Positions 40,494 through 49,023 of a DNA stretch of 64,000 nt are shown here, piece by piece. Every line of letters starts with the position of its first letter. Position 1 is the stretch's first letter. The position numbers and the translations under genes are program-made. Location: positions 4,340,001 to 4,404,000 of the forward strand of contig OZ001190.1 in assembly GCA_963921355.3 (NCBI GenBank), in the 5' to 3' direction. This DNA is from CAWUEZ02 sp963921355. GTDB lineage: Bacteria > Pseudomonadota > Alphaproteobacteria > Thalassobaculales > Thalassobaculaceae. The notes under the pieces were generated by a model. It was not told the DNA's origin and did no database searches. It was given only the letters and a program-made list of their open reading frames with translations.

Positions 40494-41456
40494 CTACGCC
40501 GCGGCGGGCAGCCTGTGCCGGTCATGCGGCTCGGCAAAGTCGATATCCGGACCTTTCGGAACAATCCCGGTCGGGTTCACCGATCGATGGCTGGCGTAGT
40601 AGTGCCGCTTGATGTGATCGAAACTCGTCGTGTCGGCCACGCCGGGCCACTGATAGAGCTCCCGCGTATAGGCCCACAGGTTCGGGAAATCGACCAGCCG
40701 GGTCCGGTTGCACTTGAAATGCCCGACATAGACCGGGTCGAAACGCAGCAGTGTCGGCAGCAGCCGCCAGTCGGCCTCCGTGACCCGATCTCCCACCAGA
40801 TAGCGTTGGTCGGCGAGGCGCGCCTCAAGCCAGTCGAGCGTCTCGAACAGCGCATCGAAGGCCTTCTCGTAGGCTTCCTGTGTGGTCGCAAACCCGGCCC
40901 GATAGACGCCGTTGTTGACGGTCTCGTAGATCCGCTCGTTGACCGGATCGATCTGATCCGCGAGATCCGCCGGATAGTAGTCGCCGGCGCGGGCGCCTAT
41001 GCCGTCGAAGGCGCTGTTGAACATCCGGATGATCTCGGACGATTCGTTGCTGACGATCGTCCCTTCCCGTTTGTCCCAGAGAACCGGAACGGTGACGCGA
41101 CCGGTGTAGTGGGGGTCGGCGCTCGTGTAGAGCTCGTGCAGATGGGTCGCCGCGAGCAGCGGGTCCGGGTTCTCGGCGCTGAAGGACCAGCCGTTGTCCA
41201 GCATCAGCGGATCGACCGCGGTCACGCCGATCATGTCCTCGAGACCCTTGAGGCGGCGATAGATCAGGGCGCGGTGGGCCCAGGGACAAGCGTAGGAGAC
41301 ATAGAGGTGATAGCGCGCCGGTTCGGGCTGGAATTCGGCGTCGGGCAGATCCTGGATCCAGTTGCGGAAGGCGCTTGGCTTGCGCGCGAATGCCCCGTCC
41401 TTGGGCCTTCCCCGCAGATCCTCCTTGGTCCAGACCCCGTCGACCAGTTGCCCCAT
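40494..41456 (-). CDS. Glutathionyl-hydroquinone reductase (Xi-class GST)
   Basis: A 320-aa glutathione-dependent reductase of the YqjG/ECM4/PcpF class. It reduces S-glutathionyl hydroquinones using the nucleophilic Cys of C-P-W-A-H-R (C57, in SYACPWAHRAL). Other hallmarks: WSFS near residue 96, VPVLWDKREGTIVSNESSEIIRM, and WRLLPTLLRFDPVYVGHFKCN in the C-terminal helical domain. ATG 41456 is used because the ORF upstream to 41783 adds 109 residues unlike any GST. It is divergent from the PKHD dioxygenase. Confidence 0.92.
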   Translation of the reverse strand: MGQLVDGVWTKEDLRGRPKDGAFARKPSAFRNWIQDLPDAEFQPEPARYHLYVSYACPWAHRALIYRRLKGLEDMIGVTAVDPLMLDNGWSFSAENPDPLLAATHLHELYTSADPHYTGRVTVPVLWDKREGTIVSNESSEIIRMFNSAFDGIGARAGDYYPADLADQIDPVNERIYETVNNGVYRAGFATTQEAYEKAFDALFETLDWLEARLADQRYLVGDRVTEADWRLLPTLLRFDPVYVGHFKCNRTRLVDFPNLWAYTRELYQWPGVADTTSFDHIKRHYYASHRSVNPTGIVPKGPDIDFAEPHDRHRLPAAA

Positions 41457-41595
41457 ACCTCGCTCCAAACTGTATCGGTCGTCCACCGTCTCCGGCCAGA
41501 ACCGGGCTTGATTACTGTTCCGAGGTGGGGTGGATTGCGGGCGAAACAAGACAGAGGGTCCCGCTGGCGGGATCGGAGCGGGATCGGAGGATGAG

Positions 41596-42267
41596 ATGGT
41601 TGCGGTGATCGAAGGGCTGCTGAACAAGGAACAGATCCAGACCATCGCGAAGCGGCTGTTCGGCGCACAGTTCACCGATGGGACGGTCAGCGGCGGACCA
41701 CTGGGCAAAGAGATCAAGAAGAACACGCAGGTGGCGCCAAACAGCCCGGAGTACCGGGAACTGGCGGACTTTGTGATGTCCATTCTGCGTCAGAACGATC
41801 AGGTCGCCATCACCGCCCTGCCACGCCGGATGCTGTCTCCGATCTTCGCGTCCTACACCAAGGGCCACAGCTACGGCGACCATGTCGACGCCGCGCTCAT
41901 GGGCCCCTATCCCGGTATGCGGACCGACCTGTCCATCACGGTCTTCCTCAACGACCCAGGGGCCTATGAAGGCGGCGAGCTGGTTCTGCAAACAGATTTC
42001 GGCGAGCAGGTCTACAAGCGGCCGGCGGGCGACGCGGTTCTCTATCCGACCCACTATCGCCACCGGGTCAATCCGGTCACCAAAGGTCGTCGGATGGCGA
42101 TCGTGACCTGGATGGAGAGCATGGTCCGGGATCCGGCAAAACGCGAGATCATCGGCGACCTCGCCGACGTAATGGACCGTCTGATCGCGGCAAAGGGCGA
42201 CGACGAACTGGTTCGCCGAGTCGAGAAATCGCGGCTCAATCTGTTGCGCATGTGGGCCGACACTTGA
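41596..42267 (+). CDS. Fe(II)/2-oxoglutarate PKHD-type hydroxylase
   Basis: A 223-aa non-haem iron dioxygenase of the PiuC/YbiX family. The iron-binding H-x-D is H96-V-D98 (GHSYGDHVDAAL), the distal His is H156 (PTHYRHRVNPV), and Arg in TKGRR binds 2-oxoglutarate. The C-terminal helices (MVRDPAKREIIGDLADVMDRLI) match the family. In some bacteria piuC lies beside TonB receptors and is iron-regulated. No receptor or Fur box is seen here. ATG 41596 follows GGATCGGAGG; an ATG 5 bases earlier is out of frame. Confidence 0.9.
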   Translation: MVAVIEGLLNKEQIQTIAKRLFGAQFTDGTVSGGPLGKEIKKNTQVAPNSPEYRELADFVMSILRQNDQVAITALPRRMLSPIFASYTKGHSYGDHVDAALMGPYPGMRTDLSITVFLNDPGAYEGGELVLQTDFGEQVYKRPAGDAVLYPTHYRHRVNPVTKGRRMAIVTWMESMVRDPAKREIIGDLADVMDRLIAAKGDDELVRRVEKSRLNLLRMWADT

Positions 42268-42392
42268 CGGCCCTCTCGGGCGACCGATCTTACGTTTGAA
42301 GCGCTGTGCCCTCGACTTGACCCTGTCTACGCGCCGGGCGACCATCGGCGACGACGGTCTCCCAGCTGAATGAGAACCGACCGGAATTCGAT

Positions 42393-43271
42393 ATGGCCAA
42401 AGGCCGGGCAACCGCCCTTCTGAAACGACTGGCACCGCTGCGGCGCGCCGGGGTGCCCGAACTCCCCCATTTCTCCTATGCGTCGGCGGAGCATCCGCTG
42501 CTCAAGCGTCTCGTCATCCAGGCCATGGAGCGGATGACCGGGCAGCCGAGACTGAAACGTCTCTATCTGGAACACCGCATGAACCCGGTTCCGGATGAGG
42601 ACTTCTGGTCGGCGGCGGTACGCAAGCTGGAGCTCAATCTGATCTATGACCGCGCCAAGTGGGAAGGCATGCCCCCGGAAGGCCCGCTGGTCATCGTCGC
42701 CAACCACCCGTTCGGAGTGCTGGACGGAATCATCATCAGCTATCTGACATCGCGAATCCGTCCCCGGTTCAAGATCCTGACGAACTCGGTCCTGTTTCGC
42801 GCCCCCGAGGTCCGTCCGTTTCTGTTGCCGATCGATTTCGCCGAGAGCCGAGAGGCGCTGTCGACCAATCTGGAATCCCGGCGCCTGGCCCTCCAGGAAC
42901 TGTCGGAAGGCGGCGCTGTGGTGGTGTTTCCCGGCGGGACCGTATCGACGGCACCATCGACCTTCGCCAGGGCCGTCGACCCCGACTGGAAGCCGTTCAC
43001 GTCGAAGCTGATCGTCTCGGCACGGGCCACGGTCGTGCCGGTCTACTTCGAAGGCCAGAATTCAAAACTCTTCCAGTTCGCCAGCAACGTCAGCCAGACG
43101 TTCCGGGAATCCCTCCTGTTCAAGGAAGTCGCCAATAAGATCGGCAGCGATATCCGAATGACGATCGGCGACCCGATCCCGTTCGACGAGGTCGCCCATC
43201 TACGGGACCGGCGCGCCTTGATCGACCATTTGCGAGCCCTGACCTACTCGCTCGGCAAGCAACCGTCCTAA
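42393..43271 (+). CDS. Lysophospholipid acyltransferase family protein
   Basis: A 292-aa PlsC-fold acyltransferase. The catalytic motif is NHPFGVLDG (N-H-x4-D variant) and the acceptor/phosphate motif is FPGGTVSTA, with a further VPVYFEGQNSKLFQ strand. Substrates are likely lyso-lipids or ornithine-lipid precursors, as for OlsA-like proteins; no OlsB gene is nearby. A 7-base palindromic arm (43271-43286) follows, between it and the convergent NUDIX gene. The first Met at 42393 fits the family start. Confidence 0.88.
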   Translation: MAKGRATALLKRLAPLRRAGVPELPHFSYASAEHPLLKRLVIQAMERMTGQPRLKRLYLEHRMNPVPDEDFWSAAVRKLELNLIYDRAKWEGMPPEGPLVIVANHPFGVLDGIIISYLTSRIRPRFKILTNSVLFRAPEVRPFLLPIDFAESREALSTNLESRRLALQELSEGGAVVVFPGGTVSTAPSTFARAVDPDWKPFTSKLIVSARATVVPVYFEGQNSKLFQFASNVSQTFRESLLFKEVANKIGSDIRMTIGDPIPFDEVAHLRDRRALIDHLRALTYSLGKQPS

Positions 43272-43313
43272 GCGCGGATCCGCGCTTGAACCGGCCGCTT
43301 CGGGGACGCGTCG

Positions 43314-43910
43314 TCAGTAGCCGAGGACGCGCGCCACCGGATCCGGCAACCGGCCACGGCGTCCGAGCAGGTCGACCTTGATCAGCATGACCTGACTGAA
43401 CGCGTCTCTGACCTCCGACCTGACAGCCATTTCCAAGGCGTCGGCGAACGGCAGGCGGCGCACGGAAAGCTGCTCGACGGCATCGGGTTCCGCGAGGCCC
43501 TCCTTGAGATCCCAGGCGAGAAAGCCGTAGCCGACCTCGTCGCTCAGCGCGTTCGAGAAATCCATTTCAACGAGGGCTTGCCATTGGCCTGCCGTCACGC
43601 CGGTTTCCTCGCGCAGTTCCCGTTGGGCCGACACCAGAGGATCCTCGCCCGCATCTCCGGCCCCTTCCGGCAACTCCCACGAATAGTAGTCGCGCGGAAA
43701 GCGATGCTGGCCGACCAGCCAGGTGTGCCCATCGGCATCGATCGGAACGACTCCGACCGCATGCGACTTCACCTCGCAGACGCCGTACAGGCCGGGATTG
43801 CCGTTCGGATCGGTGACCTGGTGCTCGGTGACGCCGATCCAGGGGTTGTCGTAGGCCCTTCTCGACGAACGGATGAGCCAAGGGCCTCGCCGTTCCACCT
43901 CATCCGCCAT
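43314..43910 (-). CDS. NUDIX hydrolase (ADP-ribose pyrophosphatase-like)
   Basis: A 198-aa NUDIX protein with the box G-x5-E-x7-R-E-U-x-E-E-x-G-U seen around GDAGEDPLVSAQRELREETGV, and an N-terminal segment typical of the NudF/ADPRase class (WIGVTEHQVTDPNGNPGLYGVCEV). It hydrolyses NDP-linked substrates such as ADP-ribose. It converges on the acyltransferase. Start ATG 43910 is the only good one. Confidence 0.88.
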   Translation of the reverse strand: MADEVERRGPWLIRSSRRAYDNPWIGVTEHQVTDPNGNPGLYGVCEVKSHAVGVVPIDADGHTWLVGQHRFPRDYYSWELPEGAGDAGEDPLVSAQRELREETGVTAGQWQALVEMDFSNALSDEVGYGFLAWDLKEGLAEPDAVEQLSVRRLPFADALEMAVRSEVRDAFSQVMLIKVDLLGRRGRLPDPVARVLGY

Positions 43911-44146
43911 GACTGTCCTTCCATCCGCTCATCGCCCGGGCACAGGCGGTCTTTCTCCTGACGGACCGCTTCCGGCTCGAGGATCACCTCTCCGTCATCG
44001 CCTATGATATTGCCCTTCACGGCAAGCGAAACATGGTCCCATCCTTGAAACAGGCTGGGCGACCGTTCATACAGACCCTGGCGAACTGATGCGCGGGTTG
44101 CGGTCTGCAGCCACCACGTCCGACCCAAGACTTCGTGAGGGCATCG

Positions 44147-45121
44147 ATGACCACGGCAAACGCCTTCTGGACTGTGTCGCCGGGCCTGGGTGCCATTCGC
44201 AAGGAAGATCTGGCGGTCTGCGGGCCCGACGAGGTCCAGGTCAAGGCGCGCTATTCCGGCATCAGCCGGGGCACCGAAACCCTGGTGTTCACGGGTCGTG
44301 TTCCGCCGGATCAGACAGCTGCAATGCGCTGTCCGTTTCAGCAGGGTACCCAGCCGGACCCGGTCAAGTACGGGTATGCCTCCGTCGGCGAGGTCGAAGC
44401 CGGTGCGCCGGGCTGGATCGGCCGCACTGTCTTCTGCCTGCACCCCCACCAGGATCGCTACATTGTGCCGAAGACGGCGGTCCATGCCGTGCCGGCGGGG
44501 GTTCCCGCGGAGCGTGCTGTTCTGGCTGCCAACATGGAGACCGCCCTGAACATCCTGTGGGATGCCGGAATCGGTCCCGGCGACCGGGTCGCGGTGGTCG
44601 GCCTCGGGGTGGTCGGCTGCCTGACCGCTTGGTTGGTGGGACAGATCCCCGGGACCGACCTCCTTGCCATCGACATCGACCCCGGGCGCGCCGCGATCGC
44701 CGAGGCGCTGTCCCTCCCGTTCGAAACCCGGCCGCCGACCGACTACGATGCGGACGTCGTGATCCACGCGACCGGCCAACCGGACGGCCTGCAATCCGCC
44801 CTCCTGCTGGCCGGCCAAGAAGCGACCGTCATCGAAGCGAGCTGGTTCGGCACGACCCCGGTGCCGCTGCCGCTCGGTGGTGCCTTCCACAGCCGTCGCC
44901 TCACCCTGCGCTCCAGCCAGGTCGGTCAGGTCGCCCCCGCACGACGTCCCCGCTGGACCCATGCCCGTCGCCTGGCCAAGGCGCTGGCATTGCTCGAGGA
45001 TCCGGCGCTCGACGCGCTGATCGATGGGGAAAGCGCCTTCCCGGCGCTGCCCGGCACCATGAGCGACCTTGCCGCCGGGCGGCTGCACGCCCTATGTCAT
45101 CGCATCCGCTACGAATCCTGA
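44147..45121 (+). CDS. Zinc-type alcohol dehydrogenase-like protein
   Basis: A 324-aa medium-chain dehydrogenase/reductase. The GroES-like N-terminal half (DEVQVKARYSGISRGTETLVFTGRVP) has Ser in place of the catalytic Cys and lacks the structural-zinc Cys set. The Rossmann half has GDRVAVVGLGVVGCLTAWLVG. Without the zinc ligands it may be a non-metal reductase. It is the first of four co-directed, tightly packed genes with the PTPS-like, GT4 and methyltransferase genes. ATG 44147 starts the conserved part (MTTANAFWTV). The stop is 28 bases before the PTPS-like gene. Confidence 0.85.
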   Translation: MTTANAFWTVSPGLGAIRKEDLAVCGPDEVQVKARYSGISRGTETLVFTGRVPPDQTAAMRCPFQQGTQPDPVKYGYASVGEVEAGAPGWIGRTVFCLHPHQDRYIVPKTAVHAVPAGVPAERAVLAANMETALNILWDAGIGPGDRVAVVGLGVVGCLTAWLVGQIPGTDLLAIDIDPGRAAIAEALSLPFETRPPTDYDADVVIHATGQPDGLQSALLLAGQEATVIEASWFGTTPVPLPLGGAFHSRRLTLRSSQVGQVAPARRPRWTHARRLAKALALLEDPALDALIDGESAFPALPGTMSDLAAGRLHALCHRIRYES

Positions 45122-45149
45122 GAAAACGGACCCGATGGGAGCCAGCTGA

Positions 45150-45548
45150 ATGTTCACGGTGACGGTGCGCGACCACGTGATGATCGCCCATTCCTTCAAG
45201 GGCGAATTGTTCGGCCCGGCGCAGAAGCTGCACGGTGCGACATATGTGGTCGACATGCGGATTCACGCGGAGACTCTGGATCCGAACGGCGTCGTGGTGG
45301 ACATCGGCGCGGCGCATACGGTGCTCGCGGAGGCCCTGAAACCCTGGGCCTATCAGAACCTGGACGACCTGCCGGAGTTTGCCGGCACCAACACCACGAC
45401 CGAGTTCCTGGCGAAAGCCGTCTTCGACAAGGTGAGCGCGGCCGCCCGCGCCGATGCGCTGGGTAGGCCGGCTGGCGATCTCGCCTCGATCGAGGTGATC
45501 CTCAACGAATCCCATGTCGCGTCCGCGGGCTACCACTGCAAACTGTGA
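45150..45548 (+). CDS. 6-pyruvoyl-tetrahydropterin synthase/QueD-like protein
   Basis: A 132-aa T-fold protein of the PTPS/QueD class. H14 (AHSF) and H28 (HGATY) keep two of three zinc ligands, but the third (usually H-G-H) is Ala30. The catalytic Cys expected at residue 24 is Ala (PAQKLHG). The catalytic His of L-D-H is Asp72 (NLDDLPEF). E85 (NTTTEFLA) and a C-terminal Glu are kept. It therefore cannot work as a standard QueD or PTPS. It may instead have a changed reaction or be a structural partner that binds a pterin. Its stop overlaps the GT4 gene start (GTGA). Confidence 0.8.
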   Translation: MFTVTVRDHVMIAHSFKGELFGPAQKLHGATYVVDMRIHAETLDPNGVVVDIGAAHTVLAEALKPWAYQNLDDLPEFAGTNTTTEFLAKAVFDKVSAAARADALGRPAGDLASIEVILNESHVASAGYHCKL

Positions 45549-46600
45549 CATCGCGGAACATCCATTTCCTGATCCCCGGCGACCCGGCAACGCCCACCGG
45601 CGGTTTTGTTTACGATCGCCAGGCAATCCGGGCGCTGGATGACGCCCAACGCCTCGGCACGGTAATTCGGATCGACGGGCCGTTCCCGACCGGCTCGGCG
45701 GCGAGCCTGTCGGCCTGCGCCGAAGCGTTGGCAGGACTCCCCGACGGTGACACGGTGGTGGCGGACGGTCTGGCGTTCACCGCCCTGGCAAGCGAGCTTG
45801 CCCGCGTCGGCGATCGCCTTCGCATCATCGCACTGGTCCACCATCCCCTTGGTGACGAAACCGGGCTGGCGCCTTCGGACCGCGACCGCTGGCTCGGGCG
45901 GGAAATGGCGGCCTTGTCGCTGGCCGAAACGATCATCGTGACGAGCGAGACAACCCGCCGCCGATTGGGCGAGCTGGCGGTCGATATCCGCGGGGTGCGG
46001 GCGGTGCCGCCCGGTGTCGATCCGGCCCCCGATCTGAGTTTCCGGCATTCGGACACCGGCGACAGCCTGAACATGCTGTGTGTCGCGACGCTGATCCCAC
46101 GCAAGGCACAGCACGTTCTGGTCGAGGCTTTGTCCCAGCTGAGCGATCGGCGCTGGCAGCTCGACCTGGTCGGCGACCTGCGCGATCCAGCCTACGCAGA
46201 GCGGGTGCGCCGGCTGATCGAGGACGCCGGCCTCAGCGACCAGATCGCGCTGCACGGTGCGGTCTCCGATGCAGTCCTCGACGGGTTCTGGCGACGGGCC
46301 GATCTCTTCGTGTTTCCCAGCCTGCATGAGGGATGGGGCATCGCGCCGGTTGAAGCCGTACGCTGGGGTCTGCCGGTGGTCACCACCGATGCCGGCGCGC
46401 TCGGTGAATCCGTCCCGGCCCGTGCCCGTCGGCTGGTTCCTGCGGACAATGCGCCGGCGTTGGCGAAGGTTCTAGCGCACCTGCTCGATGACCGGCAGGC
46501 CCTGCACGATCTCAAGCACGGTGCCCTGGCGGAAGCCGCCGACCTCAGAACCTGGCAGATCATGCGGACCGAGTTCGCCAACGCAGTCGGTGCCGTCTGA
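45545..46600 (+). CDS. GT4-family glycosyltransferase
   Basis: A 351-aa GT-B retaining glycosyltransferase. The C-terminal half shows the family core: VATLIPRKAQHVLVEALSQL, ISDQIALHGAVSDAVLDGFWRRADLFVFPSLHEGWGIAPVEAVRWGLPVVTTDAGALGE (quoted as overlapping short motifs: F-P-S-L-H-E-G-W-G and E-A-V). The N-terminal acceptor half is less conserved. It starts with GTG 45545, overlapping the PTPS-like stop by 4 bases, and its stop overlaps the methyltransferase ATG (TGATG). Its place in this cluster suggests glycosylation of a small metabolite rather than of cell-surface sugar. Confidence 0.85.
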   Translation: MTSRNIHFLIPGDPATPTGGFVYDRQAIRALDDAQRLGTVIRIDGPFPTGSAASLSACAEALAGLPDGDTVVADGLAFTALASELARVGDRLRIIALVHHPLGDETGLAPSDRDRWLGREMAALSLAETIIVTSETTRRRLGELAVDIRGVRAVPPGVDPAPDLSFRHSDTGDSLNMLCVATLIPRKAQHVLVEALSQLSDRRWQLDLVGDLRDPAYAERVRRLIEDAGLSDQIALHGAVSDAVLDGFWRRADLFVFPSLHEGWGIAPVEAVRWGLPVVTTDAGALGESVPARARRLVPADNAPALAKVLAHLLDDRQALHDLKHGALAEAADLRTWQIMRTEFANAVGAV

Positions 46601-47382
46601 TGGCGTTCTCGGCCGACTGGCTGGCCCTACGCGCGCCATTCGATGCCGCGGCACGGGACACCGGGCTGAATACCGTCCTGGCCGACTGGCTGCGGAACCG
46701 CGCCACGCCTAGCGGGGAAGCCATTCGCGCGGTCGACCTGGGGGCGGGCTCCGGCAACAACACGCGCTACCTTTCGCGCCGGCTCGACCTGCCGGTCACC
46801 TGGACGCTGGTCGATGGCGACCCGCGGCTGCTGGAGGTGGCCCAAGCGAGACATCCCGATGCCGGGATCGTCGAGGCCGACCTCTCGGGCGACCTGGATA
46901 GCCTGATCCCAGACGGGACCGATCTGGTCACGGCATCGGCGCTTATCGACCTGGTGTCCGGGGTCTGGCTGCAGAGGCTTGTCGCCCGGGTCCGAGACGT
47001 CGGCGCCGCCCTGATGGTCGTCCTGACCTATGACGGACGGATCGTCTGGCAGGAACAGGGGGCGCTGGACGATCGCATTCGACACCTGGTCAACCACCAC
47101 CAGCGGGGTGACAAGGGTTTCGGGCCGACCCTCGGTCCGTCGGCACCGGCCGAACTGGAACGACTGCTCGACGGCCACGTCCAGACCGGGCGCAGCGACT
47201 GGGTCATCGCGGCCGAAGACGCGGCGATGCGCCAGGCTCTGGTGGATGGCTGGTGCGGCGCGGCGATCGAGATGGCGCCGGCCGAAGCCGACGCCGTCCA
47301 GGCCTGGCGGGCCGGGGCCCGTGACCGCAAGAGTGCGCTAGTGGTGGGTCACCAGGATCAGCTCTGGCTGCCGACCTCGTGA
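46600..47382 (+). CDS. Class I SAM-dependent methyltransferase
   Basis: A 260-aa methyltransferase. Motif I is VDLGAGSGNNTRYL, the acidic loop D-G-D-P-R-L-L-E follows, and motif IV-like residues are in DLVTASALIDLVSG. The C-terminal half (WQEQGALDDRIRHLVNHHQ) is of no named subfamily to me. It overlaps the GT4 gene by one base, so it is co-translated with it. It converges on the RibD-like gene with an 8-base gap. It likely methylates the product of this cluster. Confidence 0.85.
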   Translation: MAFSADWLALRAPFDAAARDTGLNTVLADWLRNRATPSGEAIRAVDLGAGSGNNTRYLSRRLDLPVTWTLVDGDPRLLEVAQARHPDAGIVEADLSGDLDSLIPDGTDLVTASALIDLVSGVWLQRLVARVRDVGAALMVVLTYDGRIVWQEQGALDDRIRHLVNHHQRGDKGFGPTLGPSAPAELERLLDGHVQTGRSDWVIAAEDAAMRQALVDGWCGAAIEMAPAEADAVQAWRAGARDRKSALVVGHQDQLWLPTS

Positions 47383-47389
47383 GACTCCA

Positions 47390-48157
47390 TCACACAGGCC
47401 GCTCCAGATCGAAGAGGAAATCAGAATCGATCTGATAGACCGTGGGGCTGAAGCGGACCGCCTGGTCAATTGTAGCGGCCGCCTCCAGGGAGAAGGCGCA
47501 CCGCCCGGACCCAAGTACGGTCGGCGCGACCAGGAGGTGCAGGCGATCCAGGCTGCCGGCGGAGAGAAACCGCGAAACGGTCCGCGCGCCACCCTCGACC
47601 AGGATCACGTTCAGCCCGGCGGCGTGCAAAACCTGCAGAATCTCCGCCGGGTCGATATCTCCATCAGGACCCGGTTGCACCGCCAGATCCCGGCCAGTCA
47701 CAAGGGTCGGCGCGGCGGCGTCGGTGAAGAGCTTGCGGTCGCCGGGCAGATCAGCCCGGCTGGTCACCACAACCCGAACCGGGTTGTCACCCGTGCAACG
47801 TCGCACGGTCAGCGCCGGGTCGTCATCCAGCAGGGTTCCGACACCGATCACGACGGCATCGACCAGAGCCCGCAAACGGTGCAGGTGGTCGAGCGCTGAC
47901 GCCCCGTTCACGTAGCGGGAGTGGCCGTTGTTGGTCGCGATCTTGCCGTCGAGCGTCTGACCCAACTGGGCGACCGTGACCGGTCCCCGAGCCGCCGCCG
48001 CCACGAGATCGAGCAGCGCCTCCCGAGCGGGGACCCCGTCCGGGCGGCCGCGCAGGGCCTCGACCGTTGCCAGAACCGGCTCGGCGTCACTGCCGGTCCG
48101 GCGGCTCTCCCGCGCCAGAGCCATCGCGTCCTGGATCAGTTGCCAGTCGTTGCTCAT
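47390..48157 (-). CDS. RibD C-terminal/DHFR-like reductase
   Basis: A 255-aa protein with an N-terminal helical tract of about 60 residues, then a RibD-C (pyrimidine reductase) domain: VTVAQLGQTLDGKIATNNGHSRYVNG, LRALVDAVVIGVGTLLDDDPALTVR, LVEGGARTVSRFLSA and LVAPTVLGSGR. It has no RibD deaminase domain. RibD-C/ArfC enzymes reduce the ribosyl group of a pyrimidine in riboflavin or F420 synthesis. It overlaps the creatininase-like gene by 4 bases (ATGA) and forms a two-gene minus operon facing the four-gene plus group. Confidence 0.88.
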   Translation of the reverse strand: MSNDWQLIQDAMALARESRRTGSDAEPVLATVEALRGRPDGVPAREALLDLVAAAARGPVTVAQLGQTLDGKIATNNGHSRYVNGASALDHLHRLRALVDAVVIGVGTLLDDDPALTVRRCTGDNPVRVVVTSRADLPGDRKLFTDAAAPTLVTGRDLAVQPGPDGDIDPAEILQVLHAAGLNVILVEGGARTVSRFLSAGSLDRLHLLVAPTVLGSGRCAFSLEAAATIDQAVRFSPTVYQIDSDFLFDLERPV

Positions 48158-48975
48158 GACGAAGGCTCCGACGTGCCGAGCCCTTCAAAGGCGGCCAGGT
48201 CGTCGATCAAAGCGGCGAGCCGGTCCGCCATTCGATCCAGAACCCGCTCTCCGAGCGCGGCCGAGGCGGCCGACGCATCACCCGTGACGCCGGCCGGGTG
48301 CAGATCCTCCGCCATCCAACCGAGCCCTGTCCGGCCCTCGATCTCGAGACCCGGAAACCGCTGCTCGATGGTCTCCGCAGAGGAGGCAAAATGCTGCGCC
48401 CGGTCCTGTCGAACCAGTTCCGGCGCGGCGGCCAGCATCATCGATGTTTCCAGCATGCCGCCATGGAGGCCGAAGCGCAGTTCCGCCGCGCTAAGGCCGA
48501 GTTCCGCCAGTTCCGAGCGCTCCGCGTCACCGTCCAGCAGATGGAACGTGGTGGCGCGGGCCACCGTCATTCCCACCGATCGCCGCAGTTCCGTCGCCAC
48601 AGCGTCGACCATGCCGATCTGCCCGCCGTGGCCGTTGAGGATGACCAGCCTTCGAAGACCGGTGGCAGCTGCCGCCTGGCCGATGGCGACCCAAGACGCG
48701 ATCACGGTCTCAGGCCGCAGACTGAGGGTGCCGGGAAACGAGAGGTGTTCGGGACTGAGACCGATCCGCTGGGTCGGCAGGAGACAGACATCAACCCCCG
48801 CGCGGCTCCGCGTCCGCGTGCGCGCCACCACGGCGTCGGTCAGGATGGCGTCGGTACCGACCGGAAGGTGCGGTCCATGCTGCTCGATCGCTGCAACCGG
48901 CAGCACGGCGACCGCCGCCGGCGACACGGCCGACAGGTCCTCGGTCGTCATGTGTTCCCACGTGCGCCAAACCAT
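48154..48975 (-). CDS. Creatininase/ArfB-family amidohydrolase
   Basis: A 273-aa metal hydrolase of the creatininase superfamily, which includes archaeal FAPy deformylase ArfB, creatininase and MftE. Metal ligands are in PVAAIEQHGPHLPVGTD (E31, H33, H36, D42), the NGHGGQ motif and HGGMLETSMML with the conserved Glu. ATG 48975 is used; a TTG 12 bases upstream is possible. It is translated before and coupled to the RibD-like gene. In archaea, ArfB and an ArfC/RibD-like reductase act in sequence, so this pairing is suggestive. Confidence 0.88.
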   Translation of the reverse strand: MVWRTWEHMTTEDLSAVSPAAVAVLPVAAIEQHGPHLPVGTDAILTDAVVARTRTRSRAGVDVCLLPTQRIGLSPEHLSFPGTLSLRPETVIASWVAIGQAAAATGLRRLVILNGHGGQIGMVDAVATELRRSVGMTVARATTFHLLDGDAERSELAELGLSAAELRFGLHGGMLETSMMLAAAPELVRQDRAQHFASSAETIEQRFPGLEIEGRTGLGWMAEDLHPAGVTGDASAASAALGERVLDRMADRLAALIDDLAAFEGLGTSEPSS

Positions 48976-49023
48976 CGGCTGACCCAACGTGACCTGGCGT
49001 CGGCCGTCAAGCCCGGAACCGGC

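Noticed and set aside
43271..43286. Palindrome AGCGCGGATCCGCGCT between the acyltransferase and NUDIX genes as terminator
   Set aside because: It has no loop and no T run. It could be a chance palindrome in GC-rich DNA.
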